Counted from the stretch's first letter, positions 1 through 9,021 are shown. The stretch: DNA of 64,000 nt from Lachnospiraceae bacterium (GCA_021771755.1 JAETOL010000013.1:1-64000); one strand, 5' to 3'. Notes: generated from the letters alone by a model not told the origin. Numbers and translations: made by a program.

Positions 1-341
1 TTTTGGATAATAAAAGCCCGTTCCCGGATTCAGTACCTGACCGCCCGGGAGCCACAGCTGATATCCTCCGTCTTTTATCCTGCGGCCTCTGAGCTCCAGT
101 CTCCAGACACCGGACAAAATGTATTCTTGCTGTGGTATAAAGTCGAAATAAACCTCCTGAGTCACCTGAAAAGGTCCCGATTTCCCATAATAAATCAGTA
201 ATTCTGTATTCTCTGTCCGGTATCCAGCGTACCCGATGTATGGATTCTGTCATTTCCATTGTTTCCGGCTCCCACACATATCACTGTCCGTCCTGTATTT
301 GATACATTTGTCAGATAAATCTCCGGAAGTGAATCCCCTCT
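1..341 (-). pseudogene. S8 family serine protease, truncated copy 1
   Basis: Read on the minus strand this segment encodes the middle of a subtilisin-like (S8) protease of the same kind as the copy at 6512-8061. Bases 1-59 are identical to 6920-6978, and 211-341 match 7091-7221 with only a few mismatches. Homology stops abruptly at about 341, where the AT-rich island begins, so the N-terminal part with the catalytic Asp and His is missing. A deletion near base 210 puts a stop codon after the DTGQ stretch. Bases 60-210 encode a middle-domain piece (TELLIYYGKSGPFQVTQ and onward to IKDGGYQLWLPGG) that is absent from the other copy. The C-terminal end lies left of the window. It is surely non-functional as it stands. 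Confidence 0.8.
211..341. repeat. Direct repeat arm shared with 7091-7221
   Basis: This 131-bp block aligns end to end with 7091-7221 with about four or five differences. Together with the exact 59-bp match 1-59/6920-6978 it marks two tandem, same-orientation copies of one protease gene on either side of the island. Such arms could recombine to excise everything between them. Confidence 0.85.
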
Positions 342-442
342 ATGTGTTCATTATAATTAAGGGACGCTTTTATAAAAAAAACAGAAGCAAACTCATACCA
401 AATTTACTTCTGAGATAAAAATTGATATTCATATGTCATCAA

Positions 443-1111
443 TCATAACATTTCTTCCAAGCAATCTATAATAGCCTTACAATACGGCACATAAACTCCA
501 TTATCTTTATTTGTATAATATTCTATAAAACTTCTTATTTCTTCCTCTGAATATTCTTCATCATCAAATACCTCAGAAGCTTCTATAGCCTGACGCCTAT
601 CCCTTTCAAGATGAAAACTATCTAATCCTAAATTATGTATCATTTCCTGCGCAATATTGGATGTTGTCTTGCCTCTAACACTATTAATTTTCCCATTCGG
701 GAGATATTTGAATATTTTCTCTGCTTCTATATCTGTTGGAGAAATCATATCCGCTCTCCACCAATTATCTTTTCTATGTCCACAATGCTCATCTTCAACT
801 ACGACAGTTCCTTCTCCATTGCATGAGGCGAGCAAATTTTCATAAGACAAATCTTTATCTGCAAAAAACTCCTTAGGCAAAAAATGCTCAATATGAGAAG
901 AATTTGTTGATATTCTTCTCATACAATAACAACATATTTTTCCTTGTTCATCTACAAGATTTTCTCTTAACCTCCGTCTTCTATTTGCACCATCTACATC
1001 ATCAGTAGAAAAATCATTCTTATAATGGGCATTTCTATTATTCGCCACTTTAAAATTTCTCTTCCAATCCTCAAACCATTGCGGAGGCTCTTGTTTATTT
1101 ATTCTTTTCAT
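443..1111 (-). CDS. ptuB: HNH endonuclease, Septu PtuB-like
   Basis: A 222-residue protein with a zinc-type HNH nuclease core: a CxxC pair at about C60/C63 in KICCYCMRRI, followed by H73-I-E-H76-FLPK, and a further Cys/His cluster in EHCGHRKDNWW. This matches the TIGR02646-like HNH proteins that serve as PtuB, the nuclease of Septu anti-phage systems. The ATG at 1111 was chosen because AGGGGG lies seven bases upstream. It overlaps the end of the ATPase gene by 17 bp, so the two are translationally coupled. The role (DNA or RNA cleavage triggered by phage infection) is inferred from the family and the pairing. No reverse transcriptase is nearby, which argues against a retron version. Confidence 0.75.
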   Translation of the reverse strand: MKRINKQEPPQWFEDWKRNFKVANNRNAHYKNDFSTDDVDGANRRRRLRENLVDEQGKICCYCMRRISTNSSHIEHFLPKEFFADKDLSYENLLASCNGEGTVVVEDEHCGHRKDNWWRADMISPTDIEAEKIFKYLPNGKINSVRGKTTSNIAQEMIHNLGLDSFHLERDRRQAIEASEVFDDEEYSEEEIRSFIEYYTNKDNGVYVPYCKAIIDCLEEML

Positions 1112-2387
1112 GTCTTCGCCCCCTGGAAATAAGAATTCTTGCTTTGGCAACTCCTTCCGCATATCCATTAGATTTTTCATCTAATATATCAGCCAACTCT
1201 TCCGCTTTATCAAATTTCTTTTCTTCAATAAATAAATACATTTTATCAAGCATTCTTTTAATATCCTGATTTACAGAAGCAGTATTCATCACTTCTTCTA
1301 AAATCACATTTGTATCCCATCCCATAAATGATTTATATGATTTTAAAACTATCTTCTTTCCATCTTTAAACATATAAAACAAATTAAATGTATCATCTAC
1401 TTCTCCAAGAATTTGCGGAGAATGTGTGGTAATTATAAACTGTATATTTGGAAATGTATTTTTTAATACACTCAGTACCTTACGTTGCCATGAAGTATGC
1501 ATATGCAAATCTAATTCATCAATCAACACTACGCCTGTTCCTTCTAATGGATTCTCTCTTTCTGGATTTGCTAATGCCATTCTCCGTGCCAAATCACCAA
1601 ATAATGCTATCGTGCATTTCTCCCCATCAGATAACTGATTTATCGTTAAATACTTCCCATCTTTTCTCACTTTCATTGCTAATGGTTTTCTATCAATATG
1701 AATATCCTCAAATCCATCTAACATTGCCAACATTGCCTGTTTGACTGCAGATAAGCTTTTGTCTTCATACTCTGAATTATCCCTTACCTTGGCTTGATTT
1801 TCTATATCTTCCTGATTTCTAAACCATTTAAACAAATTTCTAAAATCTATTGTACTTTCAATCGCCTTATCAAATGCGTCTAATTTTACAAACTGTTCTT
1901 TAGATGCTCTCACAGGAACATCTAGCACAATTCTATTGACACCATAATTAACAAAGACCGGCATATTCTTATTGTCAACTTCCTCGACCCAATTTCCATT
2001 ACCATCATCATGCCCTTTTACAAGATAAGAATCTTCAAATTTTTCTACTAGTAATTTCAATTCAGCTATATTGTGTTTTTTTCCAGTTGCTCTATCAATA
2101 GAACGACTATATTTCATTTCAGTTCCATCTTCAAAGGAAAATACTGCATTTATATTTGCCTTTGATCTACCATAACTAATATCATCATAATCCAATTCTG
2201 CAGACCTTTTTTTACCAGTTCCTATAAGTTTGGCAATAATGTTTGCATATATCAAGTCAACAGCTCGAAGAATTGTAGATTTACCAACGCCATTTATTCC
2301 AAAAAGAACAGTTGTTTTTCCGTCCAGAACAATTGTTAATTTCTCTATCCCTTTAAAATTTTGCAGTGTAATCGATTTAAGTTTCAT
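1095..2387 (-). CDS. ptuA: AAA family ATPase, Septu PtuA-like
   Basis: A 430-residue SMC/ABC-like ATPase. Walker A is GINGVGKST at residues 30-38, the signature is LSDGEK near 252, Walker B is VVLIDELDLH near 287-296, and an H-loop-like ITTHSPQ follows. The short coiled middle between the ATPase halves is typical of OLD/PtuA-type defence ATPases rather than of chromosome-scale SMC proteins. The ATG at 2387 has GAGGTGG just upstream; an upstream extension in the same frame has no better ribosome site. It is followed directly by the HNH gene, the order expected for Septu. Base composition is clearly more AT-rich than that of the core genes to the right of 6512. Confidence 0.8.
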   Translation of the reverse strand: MKLKSITLQNFKGIEKLTIVLDGKTTVLFGINGVGKSTILRAVDLIYANIIAKLIGTGKKRSAELDYDDISYGRSKANINAVFSFEDGTEMKYSRSIDRATGKKHNIAELKLLVEKFEDSYLVKGHDDGNGNWVEEVDNKNMPVFVNYGVNRIVLDVPVRASKEQFVKLDAFDKAIESTIDFRNLFKWFRNQEDIENQAKVRDNSEYEDKSLSAVKQAMLAMLDGFEDIHIDRKPLAMKVRKDGKYLTINQLSDGEKCTIALFGDLARRMALANPERENPLEGTGVVLIDELDLHMHTSWQRKVLSVLKNTFPNIQFIITTHSPQILGEVDDTFNLFYMFKDGKKIVLKSYKSFMGWDTNVILEEVMNTASVNQDIKRMLDKMYLFIEEKKFDKAEELADILDEKSNGYAEGVAKARILISRGRRHEKNK

Positions 2388-2528
2388 ATTCCACCTCACC
2401 ATATTAACATATCCCTTAACTAAATATGTTGTCCAAATCATAAAACTATATACTTTCTTTTAATAGAAATTATACAATAAATATCTTGCCATCACAAGAT
2501 TCACTATGGCATTTTCTTTTTTACATTC

Positions 2529-2640
2529 CTATCCATAAGGCGACTGATACTTAAATACGATATCAATGCTCTTATCTCCATTCACAACAATTTTTTCAAT
2601 CAATTCTGTCACAATCTCTCTTGTCACTTCGGATAGTGTT
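2529..2640 (-). pseudogene. C-terminal fragment of a large serine recombinase
   Basis: The minus strand encodes about 35 residues ending in a stop, including VTREIVTELIEKIVVNGD and then KSIDIVFKYQ. This resembles the extreme C-terminus of resolvase-type large serine recombinases, where a TRE..xELIEKI helix is followed by a short strand pair. An in-frame stop lies immediately upstream and no start is present. It is best read as the tail of a lost integrase of a mobile element; recognition is from pattern memory only. Confidence 0.5.
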
Positions 2641-2718
2641 CCATGCCGTCAGGATTCTAACTATTTATTAAACAGAATGCATGGAATGGAAATTGAGAGC
2701 AGATTGACTGTTTCCCTG

Positions 2719-3486
2719 TTACTTTTCTTCCAAATATTCTTCCAGACAAATACCTCTCTCATGGATTTCCGTCGCAGCCTCTACTCCTACGTAACGATAA
2801 TGCCACACCTCTTCTGCGACTCCTGTGATATCTGCTTTATCTCCAGGATATCGGAAGATGAACCCATACTTATAGCAGTTTTCTTGAAGCCAAAAATACA
2901 GATCGTATGTAGCTCCGTTAATATCTACCGCTAATCCGATTTGATGTTCACTATATCCCGGATTTGCCACCCATTTTTTGGCCAGTTTTTCTGCCTCGCT
3001 TTTGGAATTCCCTTCTCTGCGAAATTCTGCTATTTTATCATCCATTATTTTCTGTTGTTTTTCTTGGGTGCGGTGTCCTGACACTACCATTGGAAGTTGA
3101 CCCAAGTTTGCTTCCTTTGCATCCTCCAACATTTCCATTAAAGGATCGTAAATTCGCCCGTCTACTTTCTCACCGCCCGACACTTCTACTAATTCCGGTT
3201 CATAATTATATGGAATTGCATTTTCATTATTTACTAACACTAAATTCCAATCCATGCTGTTCATGGCATTTTCATCAATAGCCTGACTTTCGGTCACTTG
3301 TACACTTTGTATATGGTTTGAAGTCATTTCCGTCTTCGTTCTCGTTCCTGTAAGCAAAATGATTGCAGCCACACAAACTACGATTAATAACATCATGATC
3401 ATTACCCATTTCCATGGGAAAATTCTTCGTTGTTGTCGTCTTATATACTGTTTTCTTTTAGAATCTGTTTTCATATTTTCATTCAT
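2719..3486 (-). CDS. vanY: D-alanyl-D-alanine carboxypeptidase, VanY type
   Basis: A 255-residue membrane-anchored peptidase of the M15B family. It has a basic N-terminus, one transmembrane segment at about residues 26-46, and then the catalytic domain. The zinc motif SEHQIGLAVD places ligands at H181 and D188, and EEVWHY supplies the catalytic Glu (about 226) and the third ligand H229. The family removes the terminal D-Ala of peptidoglycan precursors. The start has AAGGAGG eight bases upstream. It lies downstream of vanS, separated by a strong hairpin terminator. No vanG/vanD-type ligase, vanX or vanT gene follows. Confidence 0.9.
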   Translation of the reverse strand: MNENMKTDSKRKQYIRRQQRRIFPWKWVMIMMLLIVVCVAAIILLTGTRTKTEMTSNHIQSVQVTESQAIDENAMNSMDWNLVLVNNENAIPYNYEPELVEVSGGEKVDGRIYDPLMEMLEDAKEANLGQLPMVVSGHRTQEKQQKIMDDKIAEFRREGNSKSEAEKLAKKWVANPGYSEHQIGLAVDINGATYDLYFWLQENCYKYGFIFRYPGDKADITGVAEEVWHYRYVGVEAATEIHERGICLEEYLEEK

Positions 3487-3514
3487 TCAATTATCCTCCT
3501 TTTTGTGTTAGGGA

Positions 3515-3562
3515 AAATAAAAACGCCCCTGTTAGTATTTATTCTACTGAACAGAGACGCCT
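3515..3562 (-). terminator. Intrinsic terminator between vanS and vanY
   Basis: On the minus strand the arms 3550-3560 and 3523-3533 pair over about ten base pairs (GCGTCTCTGTT with AACAGGGGCG, including G-U pairs), followed by TTTTTATTTT. It would reduce read-through from vanRS into vanY or help set its level. Confidence 0.7.
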
Positions 3563-3623
3563 CAAACTTTAATATGAAGTTGTTTAATTACTAAGAAAAT
3601 CCTAAGATAAAACGGATAAAGAA

Positions 3624-4751
3624 TTAATTTGCCAACGGCAGGGAAACAGAAAAGGTAACTATATGGTTTTTACTGGATACACGAATCTGTCCGCCATGTA
3701 GTATTACAATTTCTTTTGCAATTGCTAATCCAAGACCTGTACCACCCGTATCTGAGGATCTTGATTTATCTGCTCGATAAAATTTATCAAACAGAGAATG
3801 GATTGCCTCATCTGAAATGTTTTCTCCCCTGTTCTGAAATTTAATGATAACTTCTTGCTCTGTTTTTTCTGCAGAAATTAAAATTTCAGAATTAGGGTCA
3901 CTGTATGATGCCGCGTTTTTCAGAATATTATTAAATACCCTTGCTAGTTTTTCTGGATCTGCATTCACAGTCAAATTCTCATCAAGTTGTAATGAAACCG
4001 TATTTCCGCGAGCATCTAAGACTGGAAACAATTCATCTGATAACTGAATCAACATATAATAAAGATCTATAGTTTCCTTAGACAATCTAATTTTTTGGGA
4101 CTTATATTTCGTAATCTCAAAAAATTCATTGATCATTTTTTCTAATCGATAAGCCTTTTCCAATGCTATATGAACACGCTTTTTTCTCGGCTCAACAGGC
4201 ATATTCGGCTCTTCCTCCAACAAATTTAGATAACCTATGACAGAGGTAAGTGGTGTTCGAATATCATGGGCTAAGTACATCACCAGCTCATCTTTTCTCT
4301 GTTCTGCTAGAGAAGCTTCCCTTTTTCGTTCTTCTAATGTTCTCTTGACTGAGTTTAGCTTTCTCTCAAATGGCTGCATTTCCGGTGACAATATAATTTT
4401 ATTCTCATCATCCGTTAATAAAGATTCGATTCCTTGATTGATTTCGCTAAAGTAACCCGTTACCCATCGGAAAATCCTCACCATCAATATAATTACGATC
4501 ACAAGAACTGAAATTGTGAAAAAGATTTCTTTATTTTCCCTAAAATAAACATGATAATAGAGAAATGCATCTTCATGATTGATTTGAAATACATTCTCTA
4601 AAAACCATACAATCCAATCTCCTACACGTTGTTTCCAAATAAGAAGATATAAACCTGCAACAATGGCAATGGATGTAGCAACATTAATCCATACTCTTCG
4701 AATTAATTTTTCTTGAAAAGCAAAGTATTCATCTTTTTGATCATTTTTCAA
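3624..4751 (-). CDS. vanS: Sensor histidine kinase, VanS-like
   Basis: A 375-residue membrane kinase with two transmembrane segments (about 20-38 and 76-92) bracketing a short extracytoplasmic stretch, then a HAMP-like linker. The H-box is AHDIRTPLTSVIGYL (H162), the N-box is NILKNAASYSDPNSE, and the ATP lid is DTGGTGLGLAIAKEI. Length and H-box match the VanS kinases that sense glycopeptide-type cell wall stress. It overlaps the upstream regulator gene by 11 bp, so the pair is coupled. The actual signal cannot be read from sequence. Confidence 0.85.
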   Translation of the reverse strand: MKNDQKDEYFAFQEKLIRRVWINVATSIAIVAGLYLLIWKQRVGDWIVWFLENVFQINHEDAFLYYHVYFRENKEIFFTISVLVIVIILMVRIFRWVTGYFSEINQGIESLLTDDENKIILSPEMQPFERKLNSVKRTLEERKREASLAEQRKDELVMYLAHDIRTPLTSVIGYLNLLEEEPNMPVEPRKKRVHIALEKAYRLEKMINEFFEITKYKSQKIRLSKETIDLYYMLIQLSDELFPVLDARGNTVSLQLDENLTVNADPEKLARVFNNILKNAASYSDPNSEILISAEKTEQEVIIKFQNRGENISDEAIHSLFDKFYRADKSRSSDTGGTGLGLAIAKEIVILHGGQIRVSSKNHIVTFSVSLPLAN

Positions 4752-5460
4752 TTTTATATCCTACCCCCCATATTGTTTTAATAAATCTAGGATGATCAAG
4801 ACTATCCCCTAACTTTTCTCGCAAATGCCGAACATGAACTGTAATTGTATTATTTGCTTTACTATAATACTCATCCTTCCATATTTGATGAAATAACTCT
4901 TCTGAACTCACGATATTTCCAGCATTTTCAATCAAAATACGTAAGATAGAAAATTCTGTAGGAGTTAATACTACTGGTTGTTCTTCTAAAAAGCATGTAT
5001 GTGCCTTTATATTCATAGTCAACAATCCACAAACTAACTGATCATCTGACTCACCATTAGAGGTTTCAACGTTTCCCACATGAACCGGATTGTATTTTTG
5101 ACACCGACGAAGTTGCGATTTTACACGAGCAATCATTTCGAGTGGACGAAATGGTTTCGTAATATAATCATCCGCCCCAAGCGTAAGACCTGTAATTTTA
5201 TCAATCTCTGCATCCTTAGCAGTTAACATAATAATCGGATATGTATGATGTTCTCTAATTTTTTTACATAATGTAAATCCATCTATGTCTGGAAGCATAA
5301 TATCTAAGATTGCAAGATCGATAGGTGTTTCTTCCATACATTTTAAAGCATCTTGACCATTGTAAAATTTATATACGATATAATTTTCGTTCTTCAAATA
5401 CACTTCGATTAAATCAGCAATTTCCATTTCATCATCAACGATTAATATTTTATTTGACAT
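4741..5460 (-). CDS. vanR: OmpR-family response regulator, VanR-like
   Basis: A 239-residue regulator. The receiver begins MSNKILIVDDE and has its phospho-acceptor at D53 in LAILDIMLPD, with the conserved Lys in KPFRP. The C-terminal winged helix ends HPRFIKTIWGVGYKIEK, as in VanR of the vanG/vanD type. The ATG at 5460 is preferred over an upstream in-frame start because AAAGGAG sits nine bases before it. A TATAAT box at 5500-5505 may be its promoter; no good -35 is visible, which is common for activator-dependent van promoters. Confidence 0.85.
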   Translation of the reverse strand: MSNKILIVDDEMEIADLIEVYLKNENYIVYKFYNGQDALKCMEETPIDLAILDIMLPDIDGFTLCKKIREHHTYPIIMLTAKDAEIDKITGLTLGADDYITKPFRPLEMIARVKSQLRRCQKYNPVHVGNVETSNGESDDQLVCGLLTMNIKAHTCFLEEQPVVLTPTEFSILRILIENAGNIVSSEELFHQIWKDEYYSKANNTITVHVRHLREKLGDSLDHPRFIKTIWGVGYKIEK

Positions 5461-5830
5461 AAAATTACACTCCTTTAAAATAATATTCATCTACTGAGTA
5501 TTATATAGTGGCAGAGTCACTCAATCTTATATGATAGAACCATATACTCCATTACAGAAAGCTTTAATCCTTGATCGTCCGTTTTCTTTGTTGCATAGAA
5601 ACATCTCCATCAATCCACATGGTATATACAACATCTGTTTTTTCATAATAAAGCATTGTTCCATATTATAGCATTTCATTTTAATACACTCAATAAAAAT
5701 AGCTATATAAGTAAATTGAAAATCCAACGCAATCTCTTCTGCAGCACAAGAACTTCCATTCTTTCATGCGCCTCCCGGTTCTCCTTATTCAGATATGAAA
5801 TCATTTACCTATAAGTAAATAAGATGAATA
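5461..5830. other. AT-rich non-coding stretch upstream of vanR
   Basis: About 370 bp without a supportable gene. It contains the vanR ribosome site and a TATAAT box at 5500-5505. A 66-codon open frame on the minus strand (5527-5727) has no ribosome site or recognisable motif and is not called. The stretch joins the van block to the transposase fragment. Confidence 0.4.
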
Positions 5831-6103
5831 CTACCCCGGTCGATGCCCCTTCTCAGGATTAAGACGCTTTCGCTGTTGTAAATACCCTTGTTTCGACATT
5901 TTCATGGAAGGAACATCCTTTTGTATAAAATAGTTTCTTAGTTCCAGTGTAGTAGTAAGTCCTTTTTTAGAAAGGCAGCACAGTAGAATATCTTTTAAAG
6001 GCATCTTTCTGTTTCTTGAAAAAGTATTGCTGTTTATTTTTCTTGCCCGCTCTGCCAAAGCAGGATCTGACAGTTTTTCAGAAAGTTTTTGGATTCTTTT
6101 CAT
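5831..6103 (-). pseudogene. IS4-type transposase, N-terminal fragment
   Basis: About 90 residues beginning MKRIQKLSEKLSDPALAERARK and including KMPLKDILLCCLSKKGLTTTLELR. This resembles the N-terminal helical region of IS4-family transposases found in Clostridia. The frame ends after KGHRPG, before any DDE catalytic residue, so only the first quarter to fifth of the transposase is left. Terminal inverted repeats were not identified. Confidence 0.6.
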
Positions 6104-6309
6104 ATAGGTACTCCTCATATACACCCCTGCCTAAATTTTATCATAAATAAAAGAACCTGCCTATCTCAAAGCAGATTCTCTTAAGTTTATGATGTTGTGC
6201 CTAGCAGGTGGTTTATTTTATTGCCATAGAAAAATATGCGGCTTTTTTGCCGTGAAAATGGCTTAAAACCGCATATTTCTGTATAGAAATGGTGGAAAAA
6301 TCTCTGACA

Positions 6310-6435
6310 TTACTTTTTTGCCAATTCTGGATGGGCTTCTCTCCATGCTTTCGCTGTAAATCCAAATAGTGCCACGTTTAATATATCTGCTTCTTCTGCA
6401 TATGCTAACCACTGTAAATTTTCTCTGCAATTTAT
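6310..6435 (-). pseudogene. Fragment resembling a KilA-N domain protein
   Basis: One minus frame reads NLQWLAYAEEADILNVALF then GFTAKAWREAHPELAKK and stops. A one-base shift continues SNVRDFSTI. This reads like the C-terminal half of KilA-N domain phage or defence-associated proteins found in Clostridia. In-frame stops precede it, so it is a remnant. The bases from here to 6511 hold nothing else. Confidence 0.4.
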
Positions 6436-6511
6436 CTATGGAAGCAAATAATTCTTCGCTGCATCTGCCGCTCTGGCAGAACAACTTTTTCCCCTGCATA
6501 ACCTCTGTTTT

Positions 6512-8061
6512 TTAATCAAATGGCAGACTGTCCCTCACGCACAGCGCCCCGTACCCCACCGCCGGGTCAGGATACTTTACGATTCCCGGCAATGGCTGTG
6601 CGCCTCTCCTGAGATACGCTTTTACCTTTTCTCCCCACAAAAAAGGGTCATTCCCCCGGACGATTCCCCACTCCATCAAAAGCGCTGCTGCCCCGGTCAC
6701 AAAAGGCGTTGCAAAAGAAGTACCTGTTACCGTGGCATATTCTCCCCCGGGAACCGGCGCTGTGATTCCCACTCCCGGCGCTACAAGATCCGGCTTGAAA
6801 TAAGTAATACGTTCCCCTCCCCGTCCGGAAAAATCTGCCAGCGCATTCAGTCTGGAGTCATAAGCGCCCACAGAGATCACTTTTTCAGCAGTAGACGGAA
6901 TCGTCAGCGTTTCCTCTGCTTTTGGATAATAAAAGCCCGTTCCCGGATTCAGTACCTGACCGCCCGGGAGCCACAGCTCCTCTGACCGGAAGGTGTCACA
7001 AGGGAAATCTCCATCTCATCTGCATAGGATTTCCAAAGCTGTACATTCAGTGTTTTTTCCCTGGAACTGACACTGAACTGGATTTCTGTGCTCTGTCCGG
7101 TATCCAGCGTACCCGATGTATGGATTCTGTCATTTCCATTGTTTCCGGTTCCCACGCATATCACTGTCCGGCCTGTATTTGATACATTTGTCAGATAAAT
7201 CTCCGGAAGCGAATCCCCTCTGTGGGATCCATAATTATTTCCAAAGCTTACATTCAATGCCATCGGTTTTCCCAGAATCTGAGACTGACGGATCAGATAA
7301 TCCACTCCCTCCATCAGCTCCACCGTTCTTGGGAAAGAATTTTCTCCCGGTATTCCCATTTTTACAACAATGATGTCACTGGCATAAGCAGCTCCCCGGT
7401 TTACACCTCCGGAGGCTCTGCCATTTCCCGCCGCAATTCCCAGTACGGAAGTCCCATGACCGCTGAGATCCCGTTCCCGTACAAGAAAATCGCCTTCCTG
7501 ATCCGGAAGAGACAGAGCTCGATTGATCTCTTCTCCGGTATATTCTACACCTCTCAGATAACCTTTCGGCGGATTTTGTCCTGGTTCTGGCTGTGCACTC
7601 TGATCCCACAGACTCAGAATCCGGCTGGTGCCATCCTCATTGCGAAAGTCCGGGTGTCTCCAGTCCACCCCCGAATCCACGATTCCCACAAGAACCCCTT
7701 TTCCCGAAAGTCCTCTCGCGTCGCCTGCTCCCTGCACAGATCGGAAGCAGGAGGCATCCAGCCCCTGCCGTACCTGAAAGTAAAGCCTTTTGGGAAGCTC
7801 AACAAATTCCACCTGTGGATGACCTGCAAATTCCCGGATTTTATTTTGAGGAAGTGACACTACGGCAAATCCCCCCAAAAGAGGCACTGCCCGGATTCCA
7901 TCTCCTGACAGTGCCTCTATATCTCCGCTGTATTTTATGATCACATCCCATAGCTGAGAGCCTTTTTCACTTCCTGCGCTGAGATTTGCTGACTTTTCCC
8001 GCTCTTCCTCCGTTGCGTCAAGAGCAAGATTTAAAAGATTATCCAGTTTCTGATCTGCCAT
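6512..8061 (-). pseudogene. S8 family serine protease, copy 2, frameshifted
   Basis: The N-terminal part (8061 to 6949) has the S8 catalytic Asp in VGIVDSGVDW (D129), His in LSGHGTSVLG (H202) and the oxyanion Asn region SFGNNYGS. The part from 6880 to 6512 carries the catalytic Ser in VTGTSFATPFVTGAAALL. Between them a deletion near 6978 joins TPSGQ out of frame to LWLPGGQ, so translation stops about 30 bp later. The missing middle-domain piece is exactly the one that survives in copy 1. The family includes clostridial Csp-like and secreted S8 peptidases; no signal peptide is present. As assembled the gene is broken, although an assembly collapse of two near-identical copies could give the same picture. 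Confidence 0.8.
7091..7221. repeat. Direct repeat arm shared with 211-341
   Basis: Partner of the 131-bp block at 211-341, inside the second protease copy; 6920-6978 is the partner of 1-59. The arms lie 6.9 kb apart in the same orientation. Confidence 0.85.
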
Positions 8062-8115
8062 ATCCGCCGTCCTGCAGTCCCTTTATTGTAAAATATGCAG
8101 AAATCTTATATATGA

Positions 8116-8144
8116 TTGCATTTTCCCCTGTTATCCTGTATAGT
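8116..8144 (+). promoter_or_regulatory. Sigma-A promoter of the hydro-lyase gene
   Basis: TTGCAT at 8116-8121, a 17-base spacer, and TATAGT at 8139-8144, followed by a short leader and AAGGAGGAG before the ATG at 8181. Confidence 0.65.
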
Positions 8145-8180
8145 ATTTTTATACGTTAATGTGAAAAAGGAGGAGTTTTT

Positions 8181-8999
8181 ATGTCATTCGATATCACACC
8201 TTATGTGGATATGTCCCCGGCTGAGGTTCGCTCTCTGATCCGCCATGGTGTCATTGATTTTCCCACTGCCGGAATGTGCCGCGGATATGCTCAGGCTAAT
8301 CTGGTTATCCTTCCGCCGGAATATGCCGGTGATTTTGAAGAGTTTGCTGCCAGAAATCCCTTCCCCTGCCCGATTCTGGAGATTATCAAAGGCACACCCG
8401 ACACCCATGCCATGGGAGAAGGCGGAAATATCTGTACCGACATTCCCAGATACCGTATTTATGAAAACGGTATCTTCACGAAAGAGATCACAGACGCCTC
8501 TGAATATTGGAAAGAAGGCTATGTAGGCTTTCTCATCGGCTGCTCTTTCTCTTTTGAGGAAGCACTGATCCGGGAAGGCATTGAAGTGCGGCACATTGCT
8601 CAGGGAAGAAACGTTCCCATGTACAAAACCAATATCCAGACCGTACCGGCAGGACTGTTTTCCGGACCTATGGTCTGCTCCATGCGCCCCATGACTCCGG
8701 AAAATGCAAAAAAAGCATATGAGATCACTGCCAGAATGCCAAATGTCCATGGCGCTCCTGTACATATGGGTGATCCGGAAAAGGTCGGTGTAAAAGATAT
8801 CATGAAACCGGATTATGGAGAGGCGGTAGATATCTATCCCGGTGAAATCCCTGTTTTCTGGCCCTGCGGCGTCACCCCTCAGGCAGCTGTAGAAAATGCC
8901 CGTCCACCGATTGTCATCACCCATGCCCCGGGGCATATGTTCATTACAGATGTTCTCAACGCAGAACTGAACGATTATCTGGAAGCCAAAAAACAATAA
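8181..8999 (+). CDS. Putative hydro-lyase, DUF1445 (YcsI-like)
   Basis: A 272-residue cytosolic protein matching the DUF1445/UPF0317 family over its full usual length. Recognisable stretches are ARNPFPCPILEI, the conserved GFLIGCSFSFEEAL, YKTNIQTVPAG and the C-terminal THAPGHMFITD. The family is annotated as a putative hydro-lyase, and the related mammalian mitochondrial protein has D-glutamate cyclase activity; the substrate here is unknown. It is transcribed alone, divergently from the broken protease gene, and ends in a clear terminator. AAGGAGG lies eight bases before the start. Confidence 0.85.
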   Translation: MSFDITPYVDMSPAEVRSLIRHGVIDFPTAGMCRGYAQANLVILPPEYAGDFEEFAARNPFPCPILEIIKGTPDTHAMGEGGNICTDIPRYRIYENGIFTKEITDASEYWKEGYVGFLIGCSFSFEEALIREGIEVRHIAQGRNVPMYKTNIQTVPAGLFSGPMVCSMRPMTPENAKKAYEITARMPNVHGAPVHMGDPEKVGVKDIMKPDYGEAVDIYPGEIPVFWPCGVTPQAAVENARPPIVITHAPGHMFITDVLNAELNDYLEAKKQ

Positions 9000-9021
9000 A
9001 CTTATTTTAATTTCTGATTTT

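Noticed and set aside
443..2640. Retron of the Ec78 type using PtuA/PtuB
   Set aside because: No reverse transcriptase or msr/msd-like sequence is present next to the ATPase/HNH pair; the only neighbour is a recombinase tail.
5527..5727. A 66-codon minus-strand open frame upstream of vanR
   Set aside because: No ribosome site, no recognisable motif and AT-rich composition that yields chance frames.
8139..8160. A single ACGTT core upstream of the DUF1445 gene as a fourth LytTR site
   Set aside because: No second core lies 21 bp away on either side, unlike the three accepted sites.
8184..8996. 270-codon open frame opposite the DUF1445 gene
   Set aside because: Shadow frame; the plus-strand gene has promoter, ribosome site, family match and terminator.
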